The notes beneath the pieces were generated by a model, which saw only the letters and a list, made by a program, of their open reading frames with translations, made no database searches and had not been told where the DNA came from. The translations under genes and the position numbers were made by a program. Shown piece by piece: positions 50,835 through 60,287 of a stretch of 64,000 nt of DNA. Position 1 is the stretch's first letter. Each line of letters opens with the position of its first letter. The DNA is from CAILZL01 sp035548495 (GTDB lineage Bacteria; Pseudomonadota; Gammaproteobacteria; Steroidobacterales; Steroidobacteraceae), in assembly GCA_035548495.1 (NCBI GenBank), contig DASZSV010000043.1, positions 1 through 64,000 on the forward strand. The letters run 5' to 3'.

Positions 50835-51391
50835 CCATCACTCAAGGCGCCGCAGTATCTGCGCCGGTTGGTCCGGCCAATCCGGTGGTCGATAACGAAG
50901 CGGCCATCTCCGAAACCTTTGCGCATCGCGGTTTTGTCACCACCAGCATTGACAATCTGGTCAACTGGGCGCGCACCGGTTCAATGTGGCCCATGACCTT
51001 CGGGCTTGCATGCTGTGCCGTGGAAATGATGCATGCCGGCGCGTCACGTTATGACCTTGACCGTTTCGGTATCGTGTTCCGGCCCAGCCCGCGTCAATCC
51101 GATGTGATGATTGTGGCAGGCACGCTGGTCAACAAGATGGCGCCTGCATTGCGCAAGGTGTATGACCAGATGCCTGAGCCTCGCTGGGTGATTTCGATGG
51201 GTTCCTGCGCCAACGGCGGTGGTTACTATCATTACTCGTATTCAGTGGTACGCGGTTGTGATCGCGTTGTACCGGTCGATGTGTATGTTCCCGGATGTCC
51301 GCCAACAGCAGAAGCATTGCTGTATGGCATCCTGCAATTGCAGAACAAGATCAAGCGCACCAACACCATTGCCAGGACGGTAAAGAAGTAG
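50825..51391 (+). CDS. nuoB: NADH-quinone oxidoreductase subunit B
   Basis: Carries cluster N2, the last iron-sulfur centre before quinone. 188 residues. Cys ligands appear in FGLACCAVEMMHAG, MGSCANGGGYY and VPGCPPTAEALLYG. Start ATG 50825 overlaps the nuoA end; the frame extends 7 codons upstream within nuoA, and ATG 50825 is preferred because GGAG lies 8 bases before it. Confidence 0.96.
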   Translation: MGLTITQGAAVSAPVGPANPVVDNEAAISETFAHRGFVTTSIDNLVNWARTGSMWPMTFGLACCAVEMMHAGASRYDLDRFGIVFRPSPRQSDVMIVAGTLVNKMAPALRKVYDQMPEPRWVISMGSCANGGGYYHYSYSVVRGCDRVVPVDVYVPGCPPTAEALLYGILQLQNKIKRTNTIARTVKK

Positions 51392-51393
51392 TT

Positions 51394-52092
51394 ATGACGG
51401 CACGTATCGAAGCGCTAATCAGTCGCGTAACCGCTCAATTTGGTGAGCGTGTGAAAGTGGTCCCTTCCATCTGCGGTGAGGCCACTGTCGAGCTCGCTGC
51501 GACAGAGTTGTTGTCCATCGCCACTGCATTGCGTGATGATGAACAGTTCAGGTTCGATCAGTTGATTGATCTCACCGGTGTCGACATGCTCCAGTACGGG
51601 CAGGTTGAGTGGTCTACGGAGCAATCGACGCGCACCGGCTTCAGCCGTGGGGCATCACGTGGTGCGGCAGTGGGTAAGGACGATGCACATCGTTTTGTGG
51701 TGGTGTATCACCTGTTATCCACTACGCACAATGTGCGTTTGCGGTTGCGTGTCAGTTGCGAACGCGGACGCATCGGCCAGGGGTTGCCACAGATCGATTC
51801 AGTGGTTGCAGTGTGGGCGTCTGCCAACTGGTTTGAGCGTGAAGCGTTTGACCTGTTCGGCATCATGTTCAAGGGACATCCCGATTTGCGCCGCATTCTT
51901 ACCGATTACGGATTTATCGGTCATCCCTTCCGCAAGGATTTTCCGTTGATCGGTAATGTGGAAGTGCGTTACGACGAAACACAGAAGCGCGTGGTGTACC
52001 AGCCGGTGTCGATTGAACCGCGAATACTGGTGCCGCGCGTGATACGCGATGACAACCGTTACGATCCGGCGCTCACCGCAGGCAAGGCTTGA
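51394..52092 (+). CDS. nuoC: NADH-quinone oxidoreductase subunit C
   Basis: Peripheral-arm 30-kDa subunit. 232 residues, separate from NuoD rather than fused as in E. coli. The family motif is in ANWFEREAFDLFGIMFKGHP followed by LRRILTDYGFIGHPFRKDFP. A Gly/Arg/Ala-rich insert (SRGASRGAAVGKDD, about residue 85-98) makes it a little longer than usual. ATG 51394 lies just after the nuoB stop. Confidence 0.95.
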   Translation: MTARIEALISRVTAQFGERVKVVPSICGEATVELAATELLSIATALRDDEQFRFDQLIDLTGVDMLQYGQVEWSTEQSTRTGFSRGASRGAAVGKDDAHRFVVVYHLLSTTHNVRLRLRVSCERGRIGQGLPQIDSVVAVWASANWFEREAFDLFGIMFKGHPDLRRILTDYGFIGHPFRKDFPLIGNVEVRYDETQKRVVYQPVSIEPRILVPRVIRDDNRYDPALTAGKA

Positions 52093-52097
52093 TCAAC

Positions 52098-53351
52098 ATG
52101 GCTGATATTCATAATTTCACATTGAACTTCGGACCCCAGCATCCTGCAGCGCATGGCGTGTTGCGTCTGGTGCTGGAGATGGATGGTGAAGTCATTCAGA
52201 AAGCCGATCCGCACATCGGCCTGTTGCATCGTGGTACCGAAAAACTCGCTGAATCCAAGCCGTTCAATCAGTCGATTGGTTACATGGATCGTCTCGACTA
52301 CGTGTCGATGATGTGCAATGAGCATGCGTATGTGATGGCCATTGAGAACCTGCTGGGCATCAAGGCGCCCATTCGCGCACAGTACATCCGTGTGATGTTC
52401 GATGAAATCACCCGCATTCTCAATCACCTGATGTGGCTGGGTGCGCATGCGCTCGACATCGGTGCGATGACCGTTTTCCTGTATGCCTTCCGTGAACGCG
52501 AAGACCTGATGGACTGCTACGAAGCGGTGTCAGGCGCACGTATGCATGCAACCTATTATCGTCCGGGTGGTGTGTATCGTGATCTGCCGGATTCCATGCC
52601 CAAGTATCAGCCATCGAAGTGGCGCAGCCAGAAACAGGTCGACAAACTCAATGAGCGACGCAGCGGCAGCATGCTGGAATTCATTGATGACTTCACGCAG
52701 CGTTTTCCGGCGTGCGTGGATGAATACGAAACACTGCTGACTGACAACCGCATCTGGAAGCAGCGCACTGTCAACATTGGCGTCGTGTCGCCCGAACGTG
52801 CGTTGCAGCTGGGATTCACTGGTCCCATGATTCGTGGTTCCGGCATCGCATGGGACTTGCGCAAGAAACAGCCATACGAAGTGTATGACAAGATGGACTT
52901 TGACATTCCGCTGGGTGTGAATGGCGATTGCTATGATCGTTACCTGGTGCGCGTTGAAGAGCTGCGTCAGTCCAATCGCATCATCAGGCAATGTGTGGAA
53001 TGGCTGCGCAACAATCCCGGACCCGTGATGCTGGAAGACCACAAGATTTCACCACCGTCGCGTGAACACATGAAGGATGACATGGAATCCCTGATCCATC
53101 ACTTCAAGTTGTTTACCGAAGGTTACTGCGTACCCGAAGGTGAAACCTACGCGGCCGTGGAAGCGCCCAAGGGAGAGTTTGGTGTGTATCTGTTGTCCGA
53201 CGGCGCCAACAAGCCCTATCGCATCAAGTGCCGTGCACCAGGCTTTGTGCATCTGTCGGCGCTTGAAGAAATGGTGAAAGGTCACATGCTGGCCGACGTG
53301 GTTGCGGTGATTGGCACACAAGATATCGTGTTTGGTGAGGTGGACCGATGA
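52098..53351 (+). CDS. nuoD: NADH-quinone oxidoreductase subunit D
   Basis: 49-kDa subunit forming the quinone pocket with NuoB. 417 residues. FTLNFGPQHPAAHGVLRLVL contains the quinone-binding His; GLLHRGTEKLAE and NQSIGYMDRLDYVSMM follow; the protein ends DIVFGEVDR. ATG 52098 has AAGG about 10 bases upstream; a TTG three codons earlier overlaps the nuoC stop. It overlaps nuoE by 4 bases. Confidence 0.97.
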   Translation: MADIHNFTLNFGPQHPAAHGVLRLVLEMDGEVIQKADPHIGLLHRGTEKLAESKPFNQSIGYMDRLDYVSMMCNEHAYVMAIENLLGIKAPIRAQYIRVMFDEITRILNHLMWLGAHALDIGAMTVFLYAFREREDLMDCYEAVSGARMHATYYRPGGVYRDLPDSMPKYQPSKWRSQKQVDKLNERRSGSMLEFIDDFTQRFPACVDEYETLLTDNRIWKQRTVNIGVVSPERALQLGFTGPMIRGSGIAWDLRKKQPYEVYDKMDFDIPLGVNGDCYDRYLVRVEELRQSNRIIRQCVEWLRNNPGPVMLEDHKISPPSREHMKDDMESLIHHFKLFTEGYCVPEGETYAAVEAPKGEFGVYLLSDGANKPYRIKCRAPGFVHLSALEEMVKGHMLADVVAVIGTQDIVFGEVDR

Positions 53352-53872
53352 GCATGGATCATGATGCAACACAGCCCATGCCCGCTCTCGGAATGGGGCT
53401 GTCTGCGCATCTGAAAGAAGAGATTGATCACTGGCTGACCAAGTTTCCGCCGGATCGCAAGCGTTCTGCCGTGCTCGCTGCGTTGCGTGCCGCACAGCAC
53501 GAAAATCATGGTTACCTCATGCGTGAACAGATGGATGCGATTGCCGCCTATCTGCAATTGCCGCCCATTCAGGTTTATGAAGTCGCATCGTTCTATTCGA
53601 TGTTTGAGACCAAGCCGGCGGGTCGCTATCACGTTTCAGTGTGTACCAACATCTGCTGTATGCTGCGTGGTGGTGAAGAGTTGCTGAAGCAGGTTGAAAA
53701 GCATCTGGGCATCAAGGTGGGCGAGAGCACACCGGATGGACGTTTCTTTCTCAAGCAGGAAGAAGAATGTCTCGCTGCATGTACCGGTGCGCCGATGATG
53801 ATGGTGGATCATGTGTTCTATGAAAACCTGACGCCGGAGAAGGCCAAAGATATTTTGAATGGATTCAAATAG
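53348..53872 (+). CDS. nuoE: NADH-quinone oxidoreductase subunit E
   Basis: 24-kDa subunit with the off-path 2Fe-2S cluster N1a. 174 residues. The Cys ligands are in VCTNICCMLRGGEEL and ECLAACTGAPMMMVD; helical YEVASFYSMFETKPAG precedes them. It starts within the nuoD stop (ATGA). nuoF normally follows at once; here a 298-bp repeat-bearing gap intervenes. Confidence 0.96.
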   Translation: MSMDHDATQPMPALGMGLSAHLKEEIDHWLTKFPPDRKRSAVLAALRAAQHENHGYLMREQMDAIAAYLQLPPIQVYEVASFYSMFETKPAGRYHVSVCTNICCMLRGGEELLKQVEKHLGIKVGESTPDGRFFLKQEEECLAACTGAPMMMVDHVFYENLTPEKAKDILNGFK

Positions 53873-53881
53873 GGAGTGAGA

Positions 53882-54000
53882 TTACGGCTTGATGAGATGA
53901 TTCTATTTTTGAAACACGCTGCAAGTACATCCTTGTAAGCTCGATACCCGCTCCCTGCGGGTGACGGTTTCAAAAATAGAATCATCTCATCAAGCCATAA
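53882..54000. repeat. Long inverted repeat with 34-bp arms inside the nuo operon
   Basis: Arms 53882-53915 and 53967-54000 are reverse complements at 33 of 34 positions, with the centre of each arm reading GATGAGATGATTCTATTTTT on the left. The 51-base loop contains GCTGCAAGTACATCCTTGTA and its own CCCGC-TCCCT-GCGGG hairpin. The loop resembles scattered intergenic repeats I recall from Xanthomonadaceae. It begins 10 bases after the nuoE stop. Confidence 0.92.
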
Positions 54001-54040
54001 CGGTCGTTGTAGTTGGCGTTGGCGGTTGTCTGATGGCGAT

Positions 54041-54114
54041 GGGAGAGGGTGGAAAACATGACAGTTTGTTTTGAAGTCGTTCTTCCTCTCCTTACCCTCT
54101 CCCGTGTGGAGAGG
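54041..54114. repeat. Two competing hairpins before nuoF
   Basis: GGGAGAGGGT (54041-54050) can pair with ACCCTCTCCC (54094-54103); alternatively CCTCTCC (54085-54091) can pair with GGAGAGG (54108-54114) around that second arm. The two structures interfere, so the RNA could take either form. The end lies 56 bases before the nuoF start. The sequence belongs to the dispersed CCCTCTCCC type. Confidence 0.55.
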
Positions 54115-54170
54115 ACGATTCATTTGGGTGTGACAAGTTAGAGTGTGCTGATTGAGTCATAGGCAAACTG

Positions 54171-55481
54171 ATGAGCAAGCTTGAGCAGAAAAATCTGGTG
54201 TGCTTTGAACCGTTGCAATACGAACGGTCATGGGAGCTTGCTACCTATCGAAAGATCGGTGGTTATGAGGTGTGGGAAAAAATCCTGCGCGGTGAAATGA
54301 CCAAGGAACAGGTCATCGACGAAGTGAAAGCATCGGGCTTGCGTGGCCGTGGTGGCGCAGGATTTCCAACCGGAGTGAAGTGGGGATTTATGCCGCGCAA
54401 TGCACCCGGACAAAAATACGTCGTATGCAATTCCGATGAGAGCGAACCCGGCACCTGTCACGATCGCGACATTCTGCGTTTCAATCCGCACGCCTTGATT
54501 GAAGGCATGGCCATTGGCGGATTCGCAATGGGTGCTTCTGTCGGCTACAACTACATTCGCGGCGAATTTCTTGGAGAACCGGTGCCGCGATTTGAAGCTG
54601 CATTGAAAGAAGCCTATGAAGCGGGCTTGCTGGGCAGGAACATCAAGGGCTCCGGCATTGACTTTGACTTGCATACCTATGTCGGTGCAGGTGCATATAT
54701 CTGCGGTGAAGAAACGGCATTGCTTGAATCGCTGGAAGGCAAGCAGGGCCGCCCGCGTTTCAAACCACCATTTCCTGCAAACTTCGGTTTGTACGGAAAA
54801 CCCACCACCATCAACAACACGCAAAGTTATGCATCGGTGCCCACCATTTTGCGCAAGGGCGCCAAGTGGTTTGCGGATCTTGGCGTGCCGACGGCGGGCG
54901 GCACCATGGTGTTCTCGATATCCGGTCATGTGAACAAGCCGCAGAACATTGAATTGCCGCTGGGTATTTCCTTCATGGAGTTGCTTGAGAACGTCGCAGG
55001 CGGAATCTGGAAAGGGCGCAAATTGAAAGCGATTATTCCCGGCGGTATTTCCACGCCGGTTGTGCCCGCAGCCTTACTTCAGGATGTCACCATGGACTAC
55101 GATGGTCTGCGTAAAGTCGGTTCTGCACTGGGCACAGGCTCGATGATCGTGATGGATGATCACACCTGCATGGTGAAAACACTGGAGCGCATTTCGCGTT
55201 TCTTCTACGCCGAATCCTGCGGTCAGTGCACGCCTTGCCGTGAAGGCACGGGCTGGGTGAATCGTGTGCTCAAGCGCATTGTCGCCGGCAACGGTACACG
55301 CAAGGATCTGGATTTGTTACTGGAAGTGGTGGGCAAGATCGAAGGTCACACCATTTGCGCATTCGGCGATGCCTCCGCATGGCCGGTGCAAAGTTTCCTC
55401 AAGCATTACCGGCATGAATTTGAATACTACATTGATCATGGCCACAGCATGGTGGAGAAAGAACATCCACGTGCGGCATGA
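54171..55481 (+). CDS. nuoF: NADH-quinone oxidoreductase subunit F
   Basis: 51-kDa subunit that binds NADH and FMN and holds cluster N3. 436 residues. Nucleotide-binding GLRGRGGAGFPTGVKWGFMP and CNSDESEPGTCHDRDI lie in the first 95 residues; cluster ligands are in ESCGQCTPCREGTGW near 350, with the last Cys in TICAFGDA. ATG 54171 has no strong ribosome site, unusual given that the operon's usual coupling to nuoE is broken here. Confidence 0.97.
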   Translation: MSKLEQKNLVCFEPLQYERSWELATYRKIGGYEVWEKILRGEMTKEQVIDEVKASGLRGRGGAGFPTGVKWGFMPRNAPGQKYVVCNSDESEPGTCHDRDILRFNPHALIEGMAIGGFAMGASVGYNYIRGEFLGEPVPRFEAALKEAYEAGLLGRNIKGSGIDFDLHTYVGAGAYICGEETALLESLEGKQGRPRFKPPFPANFGLYGKPTTINNTQSYASVPTILRKGAKWFADLGVPTAGGTMVFSISGHVNKPQNIELPLGISFMELLENVAGGIWKGRKLKAIIPGGISTPVVPAALLQDVTMDYDGLRKVGSALGTGSMIVMDDHTCMVKTLERISRFFYAESCGQCTPCREGTGWVNRVLKRIVAGNGTRKDLDLLLEVVGKIEGHTICAFGDASAWPVQSFLKHYRHEFEYYIDHGHSMVEKEHPRAA

Positions 55482-55543
55482 TGAGTGATGTAACTGATCA
55501 ATAACCGGTAACGGTGAACAGCGAAGGCACAGACTTAAACAAG

Positions 55544-57724
55544 ATGAGTGATGACATCGTAAACATAGAAGTCAACGGCGAGCCCGTTCAGGCACGCAAG
55601 GGTCAGATGCTGATTCAGGCAACTGATGCTTCGGGTCATTACGTGCCGCGTTTCTGCTATCACGACAAGTTGCCGGTCGCGGCCAATTGCCGCATGTGTC
55701 TGGTGGAAGTGGAGAAGGCGCCCAAACCCGTTCCCGCGTGTGCAACACCAGTGACCGAAGGCATGAAGGTGTTCACCAAATCACCCAAGGCCATTGCTGC
55801 ACAGAAGGCGGTGATGGAATTTCTGCTGATCAATCATCCGCTCGATTGTCCGATTTGCGATCAGGGTGGTGAGTGTGAATTGCAGGATCTGGCGATGGGT
55901 TTCGGCCGTGATGCTGCACGTTATGCGGAACGCAAGCGGGTGGTGAAAGACAAAAGTCTGGGACCATTGGTCTCGACTGACATGACGCGTTGTATTCACT
56001 GCACACGTTGTGTGCGTTTCACCTCGGAAATTCAGGGCTTTCAGGAGCTCGGCACCGTGGGACGTGGTGATCGTGTAGAGATCGGCACTTACATTGAAAA
56101 GAGTGTGGAACACGAACTGTCCGGCAACATCATTGATCTGTGTCCGGTGGGTGCGTTGAACAGCAAGCCGTATCGTTACAGTGCACGTGCTTGGGAAATG
56201 ATGCAGCAGCCATTGGTGTCACCGCACGACAGCGTGGGTTCCAATCTGTATGCCCATGTGTTGCGTGGCCGTGTGATGCGTGTGGTGCCGCGGCCCAATG
56301 AAGACATCAATGAAACCTGGATTGCCGATCGAGACCGTTTCAGCTACGAAGGCATTTACAGCGAAGACCGTTTGCACAAGCCATTAATTCGTGAAGGCAA
56401 TCAATGGCGCGAAGTGGACTGGCAAACTGCATTGAATCGCGCTGCCGAAAAATTGCAGGCCGTGATCAGGCAGGATGCCAAACAACTGGGCACGCTGGTT
56501 GCACCAACGTCCACACTGGAAGAAGCCTATCTCGCACAACGCATTACTCGTGAACTGGGCAGCAACAACATAGATCATCGTCTGCGCCGCAGTGATTTCC
56601 GCGACCAGAATCATGATCCTGTTTATCCGTGGCTGGGCATGCCCATTGCCGCGCTGGAACAGTTGAACAGTGTGCTGATTGTCGGCAGCAACCTGCGCCG
56701 CGAATTTCCGATTCTTGCACATCGTATTCGCAAGGCCGCCAAAGCCGGCGCACAGGTGTCATTCATCAATCCGGTGAAATATGAATATCTGTTCCCGGTG
56801 ACTTCTTATCTTGCCAGCAATGGCCTGAATACCTGGCAGCACCTTGCTGCCGTGTTGAGTGCGGCAATGCAGGCCACGAATGCAACCATTCCTGCAACCG
56901 TCAGCGCCCTGCTCAGCAATGTGCAGGTGAATGATACGCATCGTGCCATTGCCAGCCAGTTGCTCAACGGCACTGAACAAAACAAGCGTCGTGCGATCCT
57001 GCTTGGCGCGATTGCGCAACGCGATGTGGCCTACACCGAGATTCGCGCACTGGCAGCAGTGCTGGCGCAGGTCACCGGTGCAACGCTGGGTTACATGGCG
57101 GATGGCGGCAATTCTGTTGCAGCACATATTGCCGGTGCTGTTCCACATCGCAGCGTGGATGGACAGTTGCTGTACGCGCCGGGTTTGAACGCGAAGGACA
57201 TGATGAGCGCGCGGCTCAAGGCATACCTGATTGTGGGTGCGCTGGAATCACAGGACTTTGCCGATGTCACTGCCCTGTCGGCATGCCGTGGTGCGGAGTG
57301 TGTGATTGCCCTGTCATCCTATGCATGCGCCAAGGATTATGCGCACATCATCCTGCCGGTGGGCACGTTTGCAGAAACATCGGGAACGTATGTCAACATC
57401 GAAGGACGCTGGCAAAGCGTGGCCGGCGCAGCAACGCCGGTGGGTGAATCAAGACCCGCATGGAAAGTGCTGCGTGTGCTGGGCAATCTGCTCAATCTCG
57501 CCAGCTTTGACTACAACACTTCCGAAGAAGTACGCGATGAAGTGCGCAAGCTCACGGCATCATTGCAGGCCGATAACAGTTATGCCAACACCATGCCGAT
57601 TCATGCCAGCAACAACAGCATGACACGCGACATTCCCATGTATGGCGTGGATGCAGTGGTGCGTCGTGCCACGGCATTGCAACTGACACATGAAGCACAG
57701 TCCTCATCATGGGGGCACTCATGA
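55544..57724 (+). CDS. nuoG: NADH-quinone oxidoreductase subunit G
   Basis: 75-kDa peripheral subunit with several iron-sulfur clusters. 726 residues. N-terminal 2Fe-2S domain: PRFCYHDKLPVAANCRMCLV and KPVPACATPV; then His-Cys 4Fe-4S site HPLDCPICDQGGECELQDLA; then CIHCTRCVRFTSE; the remainder is a molybdopterin-oxidoreductase-like domain with no sign of cofactor. It lacks the extra N7-site region of E. coli-type enzymes as far as can be seen. The start was set at ATG 55544 (family begins at the ubiquitin-like fold IVNIEVNGEPVQ); GTG 55514 is in frame upstream but less likely. Confidence 0.95.
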   Translation: MSDDIVNIEVNGEPVQARKGQMLIQATDASGHYVPRFCYHDKLPVAANCRMCLVEVEKAPKPVPACATPVTEGMKVFTKSPKAIAAQKAVMEFLLINHPLDCPICDQGGECELQDLAMGFGRDAARYAERKRVVKDKSLGPLVSTDMTRCIHCTRCVRFTSEIQGFQELGTVGRGDRVEIGTYIEKSVEHELSGNIIDLCPVGALNSKPYRYSARAWEMMQQPLVSPHDSVGSNLYAHVLRGRVMRVVPRPNEDINETWIADRDRFSYEGIYSEDRLHKPLIREGNQWREVDWQTALNRAAEKLQAVIRQDAKQLGTLVAPTSTLEEAYLAQRITRELGSNNIDHRLRRSDFRDQNHDPVYPWLGMPIAALEQLNSVLIVGSNLRREFPILAHRIRKAAKAGAQVSFINPVKYEYLFPVTSYLASNGLNTWQHLAAVLSAAMQATNATIPATVSALLSNVQVNDTHRAIASQLLNGTEQNKRRAILLGAIAQRDVAYTEIRALAAVLAQVTGATLGYMADGGNSVAAHIAGAVPHRSVDGQLLYAPGLNAKDMMSARLKAYLIVGALESQDFADVTALSACRGAECVIALSSYACAKDYAHIILPVGTFAETSGTYVNIEGRWQSVAGAATPVGESRPAWKVLRVLGNLLNLASFDYNTSEEVRDEVRKLTASLQADNSYANTMPIHASNNSMTRDIPMYGVDAVVRRATALQLTHEAQSSSWGHS

Positions 57725-58818
57725 ACCAGGTGATGAACAACGTACTGGCTTTCATCAAAGCTCTGCCGGGGTCCACTCCGGGCTCGATCAACTATGTGGT
57801 GTGGACGGTGGTGATTGCGGTGGCCATGTTCCTCAGCATCATCATCTTCATGGCATTTCTGACGTTGGCAGAACGTCGTGTCATCGGCAGCATGCAGGCG
57901 CGCATCGGTCCCAATCGCATCAAGGCATTTGGTCTGCCGTTTGGCCGTGGACTGGCACAACCCTTTGCCGACGTGATCAAGCTGATGCTGAAGGAAATCA
58001 TCATTCCTTCCAGCGCCAACAAGTTTCTGTTCCTGCTCGCGCCGGTGTTGACCGCCATTCCGGCGCTTGCGTTGTGGGCCATCATGCCCATGTGGCCGGG
58101 CTTTACCGTGGCCGACATTAATGCCGGTTTGCTGTACTACCTCGCACTGGCATCCACTGGTGTGTACGGCATCATCCTTGCGGGCTGGTCATCCAATTCC
58201 AAGTACGCGTTCCTCGGTTCCATGCGTGCAGCGGCACAGGTGGTTGCGTATGAACTTGCCATGGGCTTTGCCATCATCGGTGTGGTCATGGCATCGGGAA
58301 CCTTGAATCTGGGTGACATCATCAAGGCGCAGAGCGGACACTTCGGATATTTCTTCTGGTGGATGCCGCCATTGTTCCTGGTGTACTTCATCTCCGGTGT
58401 TGCCGAAACCAATCGTGCACCGTTCGATGTGGTGGAAGGAGAATCGGAAATTGTTGCAGGCTTTCATGTGGACTATTCCGGCATGGCCTTCGCACTGTTC
58501 TTCGTCGCCGAATACATCAACATGATTCTGATCTCGGCACTCACCGCAGTGTTCTTCTTCGGCGGCTGGATGTCGCCGCTGGAAGGCTGGGTTACGTCGG
58601 GTCCGGCGTGGCTGATTCATGGCAGCCTGTTCTGGTTGTTTCTCAAGGTTTGTTTCTTCCTGTTCTGCTATCTGTGGTTCCGCGCCACCTTTCCGCGTTA
58701 CCGCTATGACCAGATCATGCGTCTTGGCTGGAAAGTATTCATACCCATAACACTGGTGTGGATTGCAGTTGAGGCGGTACTGGTGGTGCTGAAAGTCGGC
58801 CCATGGTCGGCAGGTTGA
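57721..58818 (+). CDS. nuoH: NADH-quinone oxidoreductase subunit H
   Basis: Membrane subunit at the junction with the quinone site. 365 residues, mostly membrane helices. Conserved LAERRVIGSMQARIGPNRIK near residue 47, GLAQPFADVIKLMLKE near 80, and the acidic loop ETNRAPFDVVEGESEIVAGF near 230. ATG 57721 overlaps the nuoG stop (ATGA); an ATG at 57709 in frame is less favoured. Confidence 0.97.
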   Translation: MNQVMNNVLAFIKALPGSTPGSINYVVWTVVIAVAMFLSIIIFMAFLTLAERRVIGSMQARIGPNRIKAFGLPFGRGLAQPFADVIKLMLKEIIIPSSANKFLFLLAPVLTAIPALALWAIMPMWPGFTVADINAGLLYYLALASTGVYGIILAGWSSNSKYAFLGSMRAAAQVVAYELAMGFAIIGVVMASGTLNLGDIIKAQSGHFGYFFWWMPPLFLVYFISGVAETNRAPFDVVEGESEIVAGFHVDYSGMAFALFFVAEYINMILISALTAVFFFGGWMSPLEGWVTSGPAWLIHGSLFWLFLKVCFFLFCYLWFRATFPRYRYDQIMRLGWKVFIPITLVWIAVEAVLVVLKVGPWSAG

Positions 58819-58832
58819 TAGAGGAAGCACAC

Positions 58833-59315
58833 ATGAAAAATTTCTTTAAAACATTTTTCCTCATTGAGCTGTTGCAGGGCCTGTGGGTGACGGCGCGTCA
58901 GTTCGTTGCACGGCCGAATATCACGGTGCAGTATCCCGAAGAAAAAACGCCGCAATCGCCGCGTTTCCGCGGTCTGCATGCACAACGCCGCTATGCCAAT
59001 GGCCAGGAACGTTGCATCGCCTGCAAGCTGTGTGAAGCGGTCTGTCCGGCACTCGCGATCACCATTGAATCCGGCGTCAGCGAAGATGGCACACGCCGCA
59101 CCACGCGTTACGACATTGACTTGTTCAAGTGCATCTTCTGCGGTTTCTGCGAAGAAGCCTGTCCGGTGGACGCCATTGTTGAAACCCGCATCCATGAATA
59201 TCACATGGAACATCGCGGCGAGAACATCATGACCAAGGACAAGCTGCTGGCCGTGGGTGAAAAGTTCGAAGCCATGATTGCGGCCGACAAGGCAGCAGAT
59301 GCGCGCTATCGATAA
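58833..59315 (+). CDS. nuoI: NADH-quinone oxidoreductase subunit I
   Basis: Ferredoxin-like subunit with clusters N6a and N6b. 160 residues. Two 4Fe-4S motifs: CIACKLCEAVCPALAI and CIFCGFCEEACPVDAIV. ATG 58833 has GAGGAA about 8 bases upstream; the frame extends 10 codons into the nuoH overlap but lacks family similarity there. Confidence 0.97.
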   Translation: MKNFFKTFFLIELLQGLWVTARQFVARPNITVQYPEEKTPQSPRFRGLHAQRRYANGQERCIACKLCEAVCPALAITIESGVSEDGTRRTTRYDIDLFKCIFCGFCEEACPVDAIVETRIHEYHMEHRGENIMTKDKLLAVGEKFEAMIAADKAADARYR

Positions 59316-59330
59316 TAAAGAGTTTCATCA

Positions 59331-59984
59331 ATGAGCTTCACTGAAATACTGTTCTACATTTTTTCCGCCGTGCTGGTGGTATCCAGTATCGGCGTCATTA
59401 CCGCGCGCAATCCGGTGCATGCGGCATTGTTTCTGGTGTTTGCATTCTTCAACAGCGCGGTGATCTGGTTGTTGTTGCAGGCCGAGTTTCTCGCCATCGT
59501 ACTGGTGCTGGTCTATGTCGGCGCGGTGATGGTGCTGTTCCTGTTCGTAGTGATGATGCTCGACATCAACATTGCGCAGATGCGTGCCGGCTTCACCAGG
59601 TATGCACCGCTGGGTATTGTGATTGCGCTGATTGTGATTGGAGAAATCGCCAGTGTGGTGTGGCTGAAATCAGCAGGCAGCGATGCAACCACCAGTGCAT
59701 TGGGTGCCAGCAGTGGTGCCGCAGCGCCGCTGGCGATGGCGGGTTACAGCAATACCCAGGCACTGGGTGAATTGTTGTACACAAAGTATTTGTATCCGTT
59801 GGAACTGGCTTCGGTGGTGCTGCTGGTGTCCATCGTGGTGGCGATCAGTCTGACCATGCACAAGCGTGCCGGTCACAAGGTGCAGGACATCAATGCGCAG
59901 GTGAGTGTGGTGGCGAAAGACCGTATCCGCATTGTGAAAATGGCTGCGGAAAAAGAACAACCTGCAACGGAGAAACCACAATGA
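59331..59984 (+). CDS. nuoJ: NADH-quinone oxidoreductase subunit J
   Basis: Membrane subunit with five helices. 217 residues. ARNPVHAALFLVFAFFNSA and EFLAIVLVLVYVGAVMVLFL are the conserved helices, the latter bearing the pi-bulge region. The C-terminal tail is Lys/Glu-rich. It overlaps nuoK by 4 bases. Confidence 0.96.
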   Translation: MSFTEILFYIFSAVLVVSSIGVITARNPVHAALFLVFAFFNSAVIWLLLQAEFLAIVLVLVYVGAVMVLFLFVVMMLDINIAQMRAGFTRYAPLGIVIALIVIGEIASVVWLKSAGSDATTSALGASSGAAAPLAMAGYSNTQALGELLYTKYLYPLELASVVLLVSIVVAISLTMHKRAGHKVQDINAQVSVVAKDRIRIVKMAAEKEQPATEKPQ

Positions 59985-60286
59985 TTCCACTGCAGCATGT
60001 ACTGTTGCTCTCCGGTGTGCTGTTCAGCATTTCGGTGGCGGGCATTTTCCTGAACCGCAAGAATGTCATTCTGTTGCTGATGTGCATTGAGTTGCTGCTG
60101 CTGGCAGTGAATTTCAATTTCATCGCATTCTCGCGCCAGTTGGGCGATCTCAACGGTCAGGTGTTTGTGTTTTTCATACTGACGGTGGCTGCCGCCGAAT
60201 CCGCCATTGGTCTGGCGATACTCGTGGTGCTGTTCCGTCAGCGCAAGAGCATTAACGTAGAAACACTGGATACAATGAAGGGCTAA
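59981..60286 (+). CDS. nuoK: NADH-quinone oxidoreductase subunit K
   Basis: Small antiporter-like membrane subunit. 101 residues, three helices. The proton-path glutamates lie in VILLLMCIELLLLAVNFNF and in AAAESAIGLAILVVLFRQ. Coupled to nuoJ by an ATGA overlap. Confidence 0.97.
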   Translation: MIPLQHVLLLSGVLFSISVAGIFLNRKNVILLLMCIELLLLAVNFNFIAFSRQLGDLNGQVFVFFILTVAAAESAIGLAILVVLFRQRKSINVETLDTMKG

Positions 60287-60287
60287 C

